Shown: positions 15,378 through 23,334 of the stretch, one piece after another | Layout: each line of letters opens with the position of its first letter | How positions within the stretch are numbered: position 1 is the stretch's first letter | IMG/VR virus record: IMGVR_UViG_3300047678_000064 | Span: 1-34,798 of that record | Strand: one strand, 5' to 3' | DNA from: a virus | DNA length: 34,798 nt | Notes under the pieces: model-generated | What the model saw: only the letters and a program-made list of their open reading frames with translations | Databases searched by the model: none | What the model was told of the DNA's origin: nothing | Translations under genes and position numbers: made by a program

Positions 15378-16484
15378 TTAAAGCGATTTAACAGCATAAT
15401 TTCCGGATTTTATCCAGGTTATTTTGTCCTCTGGAATGTTGGAAAGTGCTGAGTGTAACCAATTTAGCTGAAAAACTCTATCAGTGCACCAGATGTGGAT
15501 TTCTGCTTTATCAGTATCCAAGAGTAAGGCTCTTCCTAGCATTTGTTCGAGTGTTTCTCCATTGGAGTTTATCGCTGTAATCAATATGTTATCAAGATTA
15601 GGGTAGGTAACACCTGCAGATCCCTTCTTGATTAAGCAGAGCTTATTTATAACTCCTTCCTGGAATTCTCTTAGCACACTATCATCCTTGCTCTTGCTAT
15701 TGAACATGGGTAACTTAAACCTTAGAGCAAAGGTTTCATTCTCTGTAAACATGATGAATCTCCTATCAGAATGTTCTTTTATCCATCTACTAACAGCATC
15801 AAATAAACTGCCATTAGAGTTGATAAATCTCATTCTAGCCAGAGAAGCCAACATTTTTCTATCTCCATGTCTTGTTTCAACATTTCTGGTTAGCCTGTTT
15901 AGTTCTTTTATGTCTGTAGACACCCACTTTTTCTTCCCAGCTACTATTAGCCTGGGTGCTGAGGTTAACTCATACTGGTGTACATAAACATTATAGTCAC
16001 TAATTATAACATCCTCAATAGCATTCTCAGTAGAGTATTTTACTATTAGTGGTAAACTTGTGTGGATCTGAAGATCAGCCAATGTATTCACATTATAGGT
16101 ACCTGAAGCAAATATGACATGTTTATATTTTTTAGCCATATAACCAGCTATAGGAAGCTTATGCTCCTCTGGAATTAGATGGGCCTCATCAAATACAACA
16201 TAATCCCAATCATCATCCATTACCTTTTCCATACTTATAAAAGTACTATATGTAATATCCATTGGACAGTTAATCATAGCACATTCATTTATCCAAGAAT
16301 TCTTTATGTCTATATTTGGGTATAACACCAACACTCTAGGATTAACCTTCTTACAGTGATCTTTAATCGCTGTGATTAGTATCCTAGTCTTACCACTTCT
16401 AACACTAGACAGAATAATTCCTCTGAAATCAGACTCTACAATAATATCAATTATCTCCTTCTGTATTACATCCTTTGTTTTCAT
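15378..16484 (-). CDS. SF2 helicase (SNF2/DEAH-like)
   Basis: 368 aa from ATG 16484 (MKTKDVIQKEI), preferred to the ATG at 16526, which would overlap the upstream gene by 80 bases. Motif I SSVRSGKT (26-33), motif Ia-like VLVLYPN, DEAH box VVFDEAHL (96-103), motif III ASGTYN (126-131), and motif VI EQMLGRALLLD near the end are all visible. It is a compact two-domain translocase, of the kind found in replication modules of Bacteroidota phages. It probably remodels DNA or protein-DNA complexes at forks or during recombination. A 44-base gap separates it from the next gene. Confidence 0.88.
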   Translation of the reverse strand: MKTKDVIQKEIIDIIVESDFRGIILSSVRSGKTRILITAIKDHCKKVNPRVLVLYPNIDIKNSWINECAMINCPMDITYSTFISMEKVMDDDWDYVVFDEAHLIPEEHKLPIAGYMAKKYKHVIFASGTYNVNTLADLQIHTSLPLIVKYSTENAIEDVIISDYNVYVHQYELTSAPRLIVAGKKKWVSTDIKELNRLTRNVETRHGDRKMLASLARMRFINSNGSLFDAVSRWIKEHSDRRFIMFTENETFALRFKLPMFNSKSKDDSVLREFQEGVINKLCLIKKGSAGVTYPNLDNILITAINSNGETLEQMLGRALLLDTDKAEIHIWCTDRVFQLNWLHSALSNIPEDKITWIKSGNYAVKSL

Positions 16485-16752
16485 TGACCTGTTCGTAATA
16501 TTTGACAAAGTCCTTTGCCTCATCACTTAAGGCTCCTATAATTTGTATTCTCAATATAGGATGAAATTGAGCTAATGCAAACATAACATCTGCTCCTTCA
16601 TTTTTAAGTAACTTGATAAAAATAAGTTTCTCTAAAATATAATCTTGATTTTTATCATTTAACTTAGATGTCCAATAATGTCTACATTTAGTAATAATCT
16701 CTTTGAATATTACATCCCTCGGAGGTAAATATCCATCTTTTTCTTTACCCAT
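16447..16752 (-). CDS. Hypothetical helical protein, 101 aa, next to DnaB
   Basis: 101 aa from ATG 16752, which sits within the DnaB stop (ATGGGTAA); an in-frame ATG further upstream would lie inside dnaB. The protein is mostly helical with hydrophobic patches (YILEKLIFIKLLKNEG, VMFALAQFHPILRIQII) and an acidic C-terminus. It is not recognised. Tight coupling after the helicase gene makes a helicase-loader or replisome accessory possible, by context only. It overlaps the SF2 helicase start by 38 bases. Confidence 0.7.
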   Translation of the reverse strand: MGKEKDGYLPPRDVIFKEIITKCRHYWTSKLNDKNQDYILEKLIFIKLLKNEGADVMFALAQFHPILRIQIIGALSDEAKDFVKYYEQVNENKGCNTEGDN

Positions 16753-17812
16753 TACGCATAAACCAGGTTTTATTAAGTACGTTAGCATAATCCTCATCAG
16801 TCATATCCTTCTTCCTGTGCAGTTCTTTAAACATACCTATCTCTCCACAAAATGCAAGTCCTATTCTAATATCATCTGAACCATAACTATTCTTAATTAT
16901 TCTTACAGATCTATAGAACTTAGCTCCTGTACTATCAACAAGTTTACCTAAATCATAACCAGCAGGATCAGGTACTTTATATCTCACTGGATCAAATAGT
17001 GCCATTACTACATCAGCATCATTCTGAGTCTGACTGCTATCAGCAAAATCCTCCAACTGAGGCTCTAAATCACCATTCTTAATTCTGGCAATATTAGCTA
17101 TGTCTCTATTAAATTGACTTACAACTACTGGACTAAATCCAAAGAAATCCCTTGCATACCGCAGTTCTTCTGACATCTTGTCAATTAGGGCTTTTTTGTT
17201 TGGATAATCTTTAATTGCTTTCAATAAACCAATATGGTCGATAACAACAAGAGTGATAGTATTCTCATCATGAGGAATGTACTTTTTATTGTACTTATCA
17301 ATTGTTATTATTTCCCCATTTTCTAAGGCATACTCTCTAAGCTCTTTAGCAATACCAACAGGATTCTCAGGACCATCAATAATAGTCACAATCTCTTCTA
17401 CTTGTTTGATATAATCAGCATAAGATTCAAATAATGCAAACTCCTCATCATTCATTTTATCATTCCATCCAAGAAGCTTAGGTACAGGTATGCTAATACC
17501 ATGATCTAAAAATATCTTTCTAGCCACCCATTTAGCTAACTTATACGTTCTGCTTCGCTCCATGGAGCGATAAATGATTTTGAGCTTGATATTTGTTTTA
17601 TCTTTATTCTCAATATACCAATCAACAGGATTGAGCACAAAAGCATCATCTATAAAGGAGGTCTTACCTGAACCAGTAAGACCCCCAATTAGATAATACA
17701 TGCTTTTTCTTATGCCTATGTAATGATTGAGCCTGTTAAAGCCCATAGGTATTCCACCATTTCTGCCCTCACGCCCTCTATTAACCTCATCCCGCAGATC
17801 ATCAAAGCTCAT
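16745..17812 (-). CDS. dnaB: DnaB-type replicative helicase (RecA-fold ATPase domain)
   Basis: 355 aa, shorter than cellular DnaB because the N-terminal primase-interaction domain is reduced or lacking. Motif H1/Walker A GGLTGSGKT (43-51), H1a region IIYRSMERS (79-87), H2/Walker B LVVIDHIGLL (188-197), H3 VVVSQFNRDI (229-238) and the DSSQTQNDADVVMAL segment (258-272) of H4 are all present. It should form a ring that unwinds DNA 5' to 3' ahead of the family A polymerase and works with the TOPRIM primase. The stop codon overlaps the next gene. Confidence 0.92.
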   Translation of the reverse strand: MSFDDLRDEVNRGREGRNGGIPMGFNRLNHYIGIRKSMYYLIGGLTGSGKTSFIDDAFVLNPVDWYIENKDKTNIKLKIIYRSMERSRTYKLAKWVARKIFLDHGISIPVPKLLGWNDKMNDEEFALFESYADYIKQVEEIVTIIDGPENPVGIAKELREYALENGEIITIDKYNKKYIPHDENTITLVVIDHIGLLKAIKDYPNKKALIDKMSEELRYARDFFGFSPVVVSQFNRDIANIARIKNGDLEPQLEDFADSSQTQNDADVVMALFDPVRYKVPDPAGYDLGKLVDSTGAKFYRSVRIIKNSYGSDDIRIGLAFCGEIGMFKELHRKKDMTDEDYANVLNKTWFMRNG

Positions 17813-17814
17813 AG

Positions 17815-18303
17815 CTATTTGTCTTCTAAAATTACTCTAGCAAAAGTAGTGTCTTTCTTCATTTCAGTCATAAGTTCTGCAGCAGACATTTTCTTAGCTT
17901 TTTCAAGGATTTTATCCTTTTGAGAGCTAATATTTAAATCTACAGCAGCCTCTTTAGCCTGATTTTTAATCTCAGTAAGTACAAAGTTGCTTAACTCTGC
18001 AGGGATCTGTTTTGCTGACTTGTCATTAGCAAGAAAGTTTAAAGTTTGCCCCCCTGCTACAATAAGCAAAGCATCTCTCTTACTTGGAGTGAATATATAT
18101 AAACTCCAAAATAAGATAACAAAAGGATAAGCCCACCACATCCACTTCCTAGCCATAGATTGTGAACTACCTTCCTCTGTACATAAAATATACGCTACAG
18201 TAGCTATCAGAGCTACAATCGAGAAAAAGATTAAACCTGCTTTGAACATATTTTTGGCATTATCTGCCACTACTAACCAATAAAACAGTGTTGTGTAATT
18301 CAT
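17815..18303 (-). CDS. Membrane protein with two transmembrane helices, 162 aa
   Basis: 162 aa. Two clear hydrophobic helices at about 21-41 (AGLIFFSIVALIATVAYI) and 54-71 (WWAYPFVILFWSLYIF), a weakly hydrophobic N-terminus, and a long soluble C-terminal part rich in Lys/Ala/Glu (100-162) with likely helices. Not recognised. It lies between the MazG-like gene and dnaB with 1-4 base junctions, which suggests a membrane anchor for replication or a host-membrane modifier, but the sequence alone does not decide. Confidence 0.75.
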   Translation of the reverse strand: MNYTTLFYWLVVADNAKNMFKAGLIFFSIVALIATVAYILCTEEGSSQSMARKWMWWAYPFVILFWSLYIFTPSKRDALLIVAGGQTLNFLANDKSAKQIPAELSNFVLTEIKNQAKEAAVDLNISSQKDKILEKAKKMSAAELMTEMKKDTTFARVILEDK

Positions 18304-18650
18304 AGCTTAAAAACTGAAGGGTTAAAATATAATAGGTTACTTGGATTGTGAGGATTCAGATTATTCAGAGCTAAATTTGAAAAGGAACCTTTCTTTTCCA
18401 TTTTTTCATTAGATCTTCTAATCAGCTCTTCAAGATCAAATCCATTAACACCAGCAAAAGCAATAACTACATCCATTAAATCAACAAACTCCATAACATC
18501 AGTATGGAAAGCATTCTGGATTTCAGTTAATTCTTCCTTAACCTTTAAAGCATAAAGCACATTCAATTCTGCTTTATCTTCAATACGCTCAAATTCTCCT
18601 GGTTGTAATTTCTCTTGAATTCTCTCTCTAATTAACTTCTTTGGTTTCAT
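18300..18650 (-). CDS. MazG-like NTP pyrophosphohydrolase (PRA-PH type)
   Basis: 116 aa. The start KPKKLIRERIQEKL matches the KLVRDKIPE opening of this family. The metal site is E39-E40-x2-E43 followed by E54-x2-D57 (VKEELTE, then MEFVDLMDVVIAFA), i.e. the EExxE...ExxD pattern of all-alpha NTP pyrophosphatases, and GFDLEELIRRSNEKMEKKGSF (70-90) is the standard ending. It would hydrolyse (d)NTPs, altered nucleotides or possibly alarmones to monophosphates. In phages MazG-like enzymes are thought to tune nucleotide pools or stress signals. The C-terminal 20 residues are extra. Confidence 0.82.
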   Translation of the reverse strand: MKPKKLIRERIQEKLQPGEFERIEDKAELNVLYALKVKEELTEIQNAFHTDVMEFVDLMDVVIAFAGVNGFDLEELIRRSNEKMEKKGSFSNLALNNLNPHNPSNLLYFNPSVFKL

Positions 18651-19231
18651 GGGATATATAGATTAGTTGGATTATCACGTTGAATTTCTATTTCAGGATA
18701 TTTTTTTTGAAATTCTCTAGAGTCAAAAGGTAATGTAATTAAATGTAAACCTGCTTTTGAAGGAATATAAGCTAAAGTTTTTCTTCCTTCAGGTTTAGCT
18801 TCTTGAATAAAATCTTCTATATACATTAACTCTGTTGGAGTCATTTGAGAATCTATGTCTAGTATCCACTTTTTTACCTTGTCATTATGACCTAATCCAC
18901 AAGCTCTATCATATGATTGTCTTAGAAATTTGTATTCCTTGTTCATCATTGTATTACCTAAATTAACTAAATTTTTAAAGGCTACTTTTTCAAAAGATCT
19001 TTTATTTAGACGTATCATAGCTCTGGCATTCATAGCCTCACAAATTTGTTTGATTTCTGCATATCTAAATCTAAGATGATCTTGAGAAGTAATGTAATAA
19101 TTTTTGATCACTCTGCTATTACTTCCCAGTTGTGGATTTTCCTTTTTCCTTTGTAAAATCTGCAGATAATAAAAGTCATCTGAAGATTCAAACTTCAAGA
19201 ATGGAAGAACTTTCTCTAAATTATCTATCAT
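18647..19231 (-). CDS. Protein with archaeo-eukaryotic-primase-like motifs, tentative
   Basis: 194 aa. The C-terminal third has KWILDIDSQ (121-129, D125-x-D127), IPSKAGLHLITLPFD (156-170, with S158 and H163) and EIEIQRDNPT (180-189, D186). The order hDhD, then SxxxxH, then hD is that of the AEP superfamily (motifs I-III), which includes primases and PrimPols. The N-terminal 110 residues are Lys/Arg-rich and helical. If real, this would be a minimal AEP domain beside a TOPRIM primase in the same phage. Alternatives: a nuclease or RNA-processing protein with a similar DxD. The gene itself is secure; its function is a guess from motif order. Confidence 0.7.
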   Translation of the reverse strand: MIDNLEKVLPFLKFESSDDFYYLQILQRKKENPQLGSNSRVIKNYYITSQDHLRFRYAEIKQICEAMNARAMIRLNKRSFEKVAFKNLVNLGNTMMNKEYKFLRQSYDRACGLGHNDKVKKWILDIDSQMTPTELMYIEDFIQEAKPEGRKTLAYIPSKAGLHLITLPFDSREFQKKYPEIEIQRDNPTNLYIP

Positions 19232-19421
19232 CTCTTATTTGTTTATCTGTTAATACTCCCCAACTCATACCACAAGGTATAGTGTATATGTCAAGAGATT
19301 CTAATTTCTCTGCTACCCATTTTTGTATTTCTGCTTCAGTTCTTTCAGAGTCTTTAAACCAAGAATGATTATACATTGTTGATGTAATACTGAATATTAA
19401 GTCAACTTCTTCTTGTGTCAT
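19221..19421 (-). CDS. Hypothetical protein, 66 aa
   Basis: 66 aa, acidic, Trp-rich (SWFKDSE, KWVAEKL, SWGVLTD) with one helix in the middle (ERTEAEIQKWVAEKLESL). It begins in an ATGA overlap with the phosphoesterase stop and ends 11 bases inside the next gene. Not recognised. Confidence 0.65.
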   Translation of the reverse strand: MTQEEVDLIFSITSTMYNHSWFKDSERTEAEIQKWVAEKLESLDIYTIPCGMSWGVLTDKQIRDDR

Positions 19422-20113
19422 ATCTCTAATATGTTACCGTTACTGGTTAAAACCCCAAATTTCCTGTCTGTAACTACTGATCCATTACTATAAATGGTAT
19501 CACGCCCTGATAACTGAAGAACACCTGCATTCATAATGTCTTCATTGTTATGTAAGTGTCCGAATAATACAGCTTTTGGTCTAATTCTAGTTAGAATATG
19601 ACTTCTCAATGCTTGACATCCTGAATGTTCTAAAGCACCTGTATCTTTATTGTATGCCTTATCTAAGATTGTCCTAGGGGGACCATGTACAACAAAGATA
19701 TCTACATCATCTGTAACCTGCCTCCATATATCATGTAATAAAGATCTGTGCTTATTGAAAGCCCAGTTATTGCTAAATGAGGGTGTGTAAGGTGATCCAA
19801 AGAATTTAAGACCTCTTATAGTTGCATAACTATTCTCTAAGTAGATAATACCCATCTTTTTTATCTCCTTAGCTGTAACCAATCCTCTTTCAATTGAAAG
19901 GTCATGATTACCTGCTACAAAGACTTTATGTTTAATAGGTAAGTTTCTAAACCATTCTAAAAAACCTCTCATTTCCCACTCATTGATAACTAAATCCCTC
20001 GGATTGGTAGCATCTCCACTAAATACCACAATGTGTATGTCCTTAGGGACTTCCAGTAATCCATGGTAAGTATGGGTATCACTGATATGCCATATTTTAC
20101 TCTTTCTCCTCAT
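19418..20113 (-). CDS. Calcineurin-like metallophosphoesterase, MPPED2/UPF0046 type
   Basis: 231 aa from ATG 20113, giving MRRKSKIWHISDTH at the N-terminus; an upstream ATG at 20212 would add 33 unrelated residues overlapping the previous gene. Metal motifs: SDTH (11-14), SGDAT (32-36), AGNHD (67-71), VVHGPP (141-146), GHLH (185-188). The HGPPRTILD...SGCQAL...IRPKAVLFGHLHNN run is typical of the MPPED1/MPPED2 group, whose members hydrolyse cyclic nucleotides and similar phosphodiesters. In a phage this could degrade signalling nucleotides, but DNA or RNA end processing is also possible. Confidence 0.88.
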   Translation of the reverse strand: MRRKSKIWHISDTHTYHGLLEVPKDIHIVVFSGDATNPRDLVINEWEMRGFLEWFRNLPIKHKVFVAGNHDLSIERGLVTAKEIKKMGIIYLENSYATIRGLKFFGSPYTPSFSNNWAFNKHRSLLHDIWRQVTDDVDIFVVHGPPRTILDKAYNKDTGALEHSGCQALRSHILTRIRPKAVLFGHLHNNEDIMNAGVLQLSGRDTIYSNGSVVTDRKFGVLTSNGNILEI

Positions 20114-20483
20114 GTGTGTAGTTTTGTTTAGTGTTACTATAAAACTCATAAAACTCCTTACAGAATTCTTCAAACTCTTCTCTGGTAATCTTATCATCAG
20201 AGATGGAAACATCTAATCTACTAATATTCTCATGTGTTCCAAGCATGAATTCATTCTGTATTCCTATGCATTTCTCCTCAGTAAACTGAGGGTACTTTGA
20301 CCAATCCCAAAAAGCAAATCCTACTGAGTAACCACCACTTTTGTGACCGTCCTCATCGACTGTTTTAGCAAAGCTTTTCCAATATAAGTAATCTTCATTT
20401 TTGTAATGTTGAATGTACTTAGTATATCCATCAGCTTTTAGTTCTTCTTCGAACTTTATTGCCTCTTCCTTAGTTATGTGCAT
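20097..20483 (-). CDS. Hypothetical acidic protein, 128 aa
   Basis: 128 aa, rich in Glu, Lys, Tyr and Trp. The middle (YSVGFAFWDWSKYP, about 52-65) looks like a beta hairpin, and the C-terminal half is helical and acidic (REEFEEFCKEFYEFYSN). It lies between two metallophosphoesterase genes and overlaps each by 14-17 bases, so it may work with one of them. Not recognised. Confidence 0.75.
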   Translation of the reverse strand: MHITKEEAIKFEEELKADGYTKYIQHYKNEDYLYWKSFAKTVDEDGHKSGGYSVGFAFWDWSKYPQFTEEKCIGIQNEFMLGTHENISRLDVSISDDKITREEFEEFCKEFYEFYSNTKQNYTHEEKE

Positions 20484-21072
20484 GTTCTAAAGCTTGTTTA
20501 GTTATATGTTCCTTAACTTGTTGGTAAGAGATTGGTGTGTAATTGTGACAATCAACACCTACATCCATTGATGTTACTGGGTGACCTTCCATCCCCTTGC
20601 TACTCATGCCTCCGTGGACATGACCAAATAGCTGCCAGCTTCCTCTGTGGCTTCCATTCCAGACAATCATTGGATAATGGCACATTACTATATGCTGTTC
20701 ACCATATGTAATTTCTTCATCCTTAATGAATATTTCTGCGATATCATAAATTTCTTCAAATTTATCTCTAATGTATGCTTTTGTTAATACATCGCTTTCA
20801 TGATTTCCTACAATCAAGAAAATTTTACCATTGAGCTTTCCAAGTAACTCCTCTAATTGTTTAGGATTTGCTGTTAAGCTGACATCTCCTAGATGGAAGA
20901 CAACACCATCTGTTGGAACTACAGAGTTCCATAACTCTACAAGATGTTCATTCATCTCTGTTATATCCTTGAAAGGTCTATTACAGTATTGTAAAATATT
21001 CTTGTGAAAGAAATGAGTGTCTGATGTAAAAAATAACTTGTCTTTATCGATTTGAATATTCTTGATTTTCAT
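20470..21072 (-). CDS. Calcineurin-like metallophosphoesterase
   Basis: 200 aa. Metal motifs are complete: TSDTHFFHKNI (17-27), HLGDVS (60-65), IVGNHE (87-92), MCHYPM (130-135) and FGHVHGG (149-155). FFHKNILQYCNRPF and WNGSHRGSWQLFGHVHG are typical of a phosphoesterase subfamily common in phages and bacteria and distinct from the SbcD nuclease and from the MPPED2-like enzyme encoded 0.4 kb downstream. It should hydrolyse a phosphate ester or diester; the substrate is unknown. Starts 2 bases after the upstream stop. Confidence 0.9.
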   Translation of the reverse strand: MKIKNIQIDKDKLFFTSDTHFFHKNILQYCNRPFKDITEMNEHLVELWNSVVPTDGVVFHLGDVSLTANPKQLEELLGKLNGKIFLIVGNHESDVLTKAYIRDKFEEIYDIAEIFIKDEEITYGEQHIVMCHYPMIVWNGSHRGSWQLFGHVHGGMSSKGMEGHPVTSMDVGVDCHNYTPISYQQVKEHITKQALEHAHN

Positions 21073-21074
21073 AA

Positions 21075-21701
21075 TTAAATGTCCGTGCCTCCGCTTATTT
21101 GTGGTTGGTTTCCTGTTATTGGTACTCCTTTTTCTAATAACTCTACGAAGGGCTTAAAATAGCCTCCATCCAAAAATGTATAACTGTTCTGTAAATAGGT
21201 CAGCTCGTTAGACCTTTTGTTTACAGAAGCATCCTTTTTCAACTTTACAACCAGTTTGGTTGAATCTATTATCTGCTGTGCAGTATAGACTCCCTCATTT
21301 AGAATTGCATTGAATTTTAGCTTGCACTTTTCTTTTTGTACACGCATTCCTCGACTGCCTGTAAATACTCTGCCCCCATGCTCAAATTGATCTGTACTTG
21401 GGTAGCACTCCCACCACTCATCAAATTCCTTAAGAGAAGGTTTCTTTTTGACAATAGGTACAGCTATCTTACTATTCATGAACTCTAATAGTTCTGTTCC
21501 AAAATGTGTAATTTTGAAATCATCAGTAATAAGGGCCTTCCTTTCTAGTCCTTGAACCATTCCCTCTAATTTGAGATTGTCTTTAATAAGAGCGGGTATG
21601 TCATGCCCCTCTTTAACCAGCATAAGAAGAAAAACTGAGTCAAGACTCAGATTCTTCTTTGCTAGTTCCACAAAATGCTCTTTTGTTAACTTGATTATCA
21701 T
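21075..21701 (-). CDS. Possible replication initiator or helicase-loading protein
   Basis: 208 aa. Residues 1-75 look like a winged helix (LAKKNLSLDSVFLLMLVKEG, then LERKALITDDFKITHFGTEL). Residues 88-170 begin LKEFDEWWECYPSTD and continue with basic helices and a QNSYTFLDGGYF stretch, similar in layout to the C-terminal part of phage replication proteins (FxxFWxxYP...). It lies among replication genes. The start at 21701 overlaps the previous gene by 62 bases, which is large; the next ATG (21623) would break the winged helix. Assignment rests on layout, not on a diagnostic motif. Confidence 0.65.
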   Translation of the reverse strand: MIIKLTKEHFVELAKKNLSLDSVFLLMLVKEGHDIPALIKDNLKLEGMVQGLERKALITDDFKITHFGTELLEFMNSKIAVPIVKKKPSLKEFDEWWECYPSTDQFEHGGRVFTGSRGMRVQKEKCKLKFNAILNEGVYTAQQIIDSTKLVVKLKKDASVNKRSNELTYLQNSYTFLDGGYFKPFVELLEKGVPITGNQPQISGGTDI

Positions 21702-21837
21702 CTGTATCGAATTTAATTTTTACTACTATTTTCGCAGGTAATCTTTCTGAAACTACGAATCCTCGCAGTAATTTGTTCTCATGTTCCCTATTCTCTAGTT
21801 CCCAATCAAACATGTCTATAAAACTTACATTGTCCAT
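21640..21837 (-). CDS. Hypothetical protein, 65 aa
   Basis: 65 aa. Acidic N-terminus (DNVSFIDMFDWELEN), one hydrophobic strand pair (GFVVSERLPAKIVVKIKFD), and a Ser/Glu-rich tail. It starts 1 base from the preceding stop and overlaps the following gene by 62 bases, so its C-terminal 20 codons share DNA with that gene in another frame. Not recognised. Confidence 0.6.
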   Translation of the reverse strand: MDNVSFIDMFDWELENREHENKLLRGFVVSERLPAKIVVKIKFDTDDNQVNKRAFCGTSKEESES

Positions 21838-22121
21838 TATTGTTTCTTTAAAATGAATGTATCCTCATCCTTCTTATAAACATCATATTCTCCTATGAGT
21901 CCAGGAACATCCTCCTCTCTCTTTGGTTTATAAGCAAATACACTATCTCTTATAGAGTATAGCCTTGTATCATCAATAGTAGGTTTCTTAATCTGCATTT
22001 TTTTGCAATTAAAGGTAATATCCTTACCTCCAAGAAGATCTTTTAGATTTCTTCTTAAATAAAATCTTACAGATTCCCTATTAGTAGCCTTATAGCACTT
22101 AATTTTTCCAATAATCTCCAT
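21837..22121 (-). CDS. Hypothetical protein, 94 aa
   Basis: 94 aa, basic, with alternating strand-like stretches (EIIGKIKCYKATN, DITFNCKKMQIKKP, YDVYKKDEDTFILKK). Likely a small beta-rich protein. It is linked to its neighbours by 1-2 base junctions. Function unknown. Confidence 0.7.
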   Translation of the reverse strand: MEIIGKIKCYKATNRESVRFYLRRNLKDLLGGKDITFNCKKMQIKKPTIDDTRLYSIRDSVFAYKPKREEDVPGLIGEYDVYKKDEDTFILKKQ

Positions 22122-22123
22122 GT

Positions 22124-22387
22124 TTATCCTTTTATTCTAAGTCCAAATGAAAAGTCAAACCAGTTAAATATACTGTCTGCTTTTGCTGTGTTAACTTTAA
22201 AAACTTTCTTAATTGTAGCAATGGAGTACTTCTTGAACTCTTCATGCTGAACTCTTGTCATGGTAATATTGCTGTACCATTCCATATCATCCAGAGTATC
22301 CATCATTGTTTTACCCACCATCTCGAGCTCTTTCTCGACAAGGTGTCTGGCACAATTTTCTCTTGTTATTTTAACTTTTGACTCCAT
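22124..22387 (-). CDS. Hypothetical helical protein, 87 aa
   Basis: 87 aa, helical throughout, with a basic middle (EEFKKYSIATIKKVFKVN) and an aromatic C-terminus (IFNWFDFSFGL). No known motif. It overlaps the previous gene by 17 bases and ends 2 bases before the next. Confidence 0.7.
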   Translation of the reverse strand: MESKVKITRENCARHLVEKELEMVGKTMMDTLDDMEWYSNITMTRVQHEEFKKYSIATIKKVFKVNTAKADSIFNWFDFSFGLRIKG

Positions 22388-22664
22388 CTTTTGTTGTTCT
22401 TAAAAAGATTACTCTTTGTTCTAACTTGTCTGCTAAATATAATCTAGCTTTTTCATAGGAGGTTAAATTATTGTCTAGAATATCTTGTAACATATGTTTC
22501 CAGATTCTTATAGGCTCCTCATTCATATCAATAAGGATATGATACATATCAGAAGCTGGATGGACACATAAATAAGTATACCAAATAACTTGGGTACTAT
22601 TTACATCATACATTTTATACCCTTTTTGTAACTCTTCTATTTTTATAGTGTTTTCTTTATCCAT
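22371..22664 (-). CDS. Hypothetical protein, 97 aa
   Basis: 97 aa. An N-terminal charged segment is followed by strands (YKMYDVNSTQVIWYTYL, MYHILIDMNEEPIRIW) and a C-terminal helix SYEKARLYLADKLEQ. That helix resembles the NYEKAKLIL helix of the 136-aa protein at 10052, so both may belong to the same phage-specific family of small proteins. It overlaps the HNH gene by 22 bases. Function unknown. Confidence 0.7.
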   Translation of the reverse strand: MDKENTIKIEELQKGYKMYDVNSTQVIWYTYLCVHPASDMYHILIDMNEEPIRIWKHMLQDILDNNLTSYEKARLYLADKLEQRVIFLRTTKDGVKS

Positions 22665-23311
22665 TTAGCAAAATTTAAAAGCTCTTCTTTTGTAGCATTA
22701 TTTTTCATTTTATTAGCCTTCATAGAGATAACCTGTATGTTATCCTTTGTGTAACCTTTACTATTATCAATCCTATCAACAGAAGGAGAAAAACTATAAT
22801 CATTTTTATCTCCACAGATTAAGGGTTTTAATAGAATAGGGCATAAGGCAGGGACAATAATATCCTCCTTAGTTAGATCAAACTCAAGATTTCTCTCCTT
22901 AGCTCTGTTCCTACAATTTATCAGTAAAGAAGTTACTATGTTCTTTTTCCTGTTTTTATTCTTCTCTGATAATACATGAAGTTTATATTCAGGATCAGTT
23001 CTAAGTCTCTCTTTCCTAACTTGTTGACTTGTTTTATAGTACTCATTCTCTTTGTTTTTAGTATTTGAGCATGTTTTACAATAAGTGTGTAATCCTCCAA
23101 TTAATCCAGGATTTTTAGGAAAATCTTCTGCAGGTTTTACTGTTTTACAAGTAAAACACTCTTTTTCTGTTAAAGTAACTTCATACCTTTTACTAAGTCT
23201 TTTTTTAGCATAACATACTTTACAAGTACTTATAGTTCCATCATTTGTTAAGGTAGTTTTTACAAAATCTTCTAGTGGTTTTTCTTCTCCACAATGTTTA
23301 CAGGTTTTCAT
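22643..23311 (-). CDS. HNH endonuclease with two N-terminal zinc ribbons, probably free-standing homing enzyme
   Basis: 222 aa. Two CxxC-x22-CxxC zinc ribbons (C4/C7-C30/C33 and C52/C55-C78/C81) are followed by a basic linker and an HNH-like core: C157, SPSVDRIDNSKGY (175-187) and DNIQVISMKANKMKNN (190-205). The SVDRIDNxxGY...NIQVVS-type core is typical of phage homing endonucleases, often placed next to DNA polymerase or other replication genes as here. It has its own putative promoter in the 56-base gap before it. It would make a site-specific cut in related phages lacking the gene. Confidence 0.9.
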   Translation of the reverse strand: MKTCKHCGEEKPLEDFVKTTLTNDGTISTCKVCYAKKRLSKRYEVTLTEKECFTCKTVKPAEDFPKNPGLIGGLHTYCKTCSNTKNKENEYYKTSQQVRKERLRTDPEYKLHVLSEKNKNRKKNIVTSLLINCRNRAKERNLEFDLTKEDIIVPALCPILLKPLICGDKNDYSFSPSVDRIDNSKGYTKDNIQVISMKANKMKNNATKEELLNFAKWIKKTL

Positions 23312-23334
23312 AATTGTACATTTAGTTTAAATAA

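Noticed and set aside
16497-16797. Longer starts for the 101-aa protein (16797) and the SF2 helicase (16526)
   Set aside because: Both would lengthen overlaps with the upstream gene and add residues unrelated to the rest; the internal ATGs fit the local stop-start pattern.
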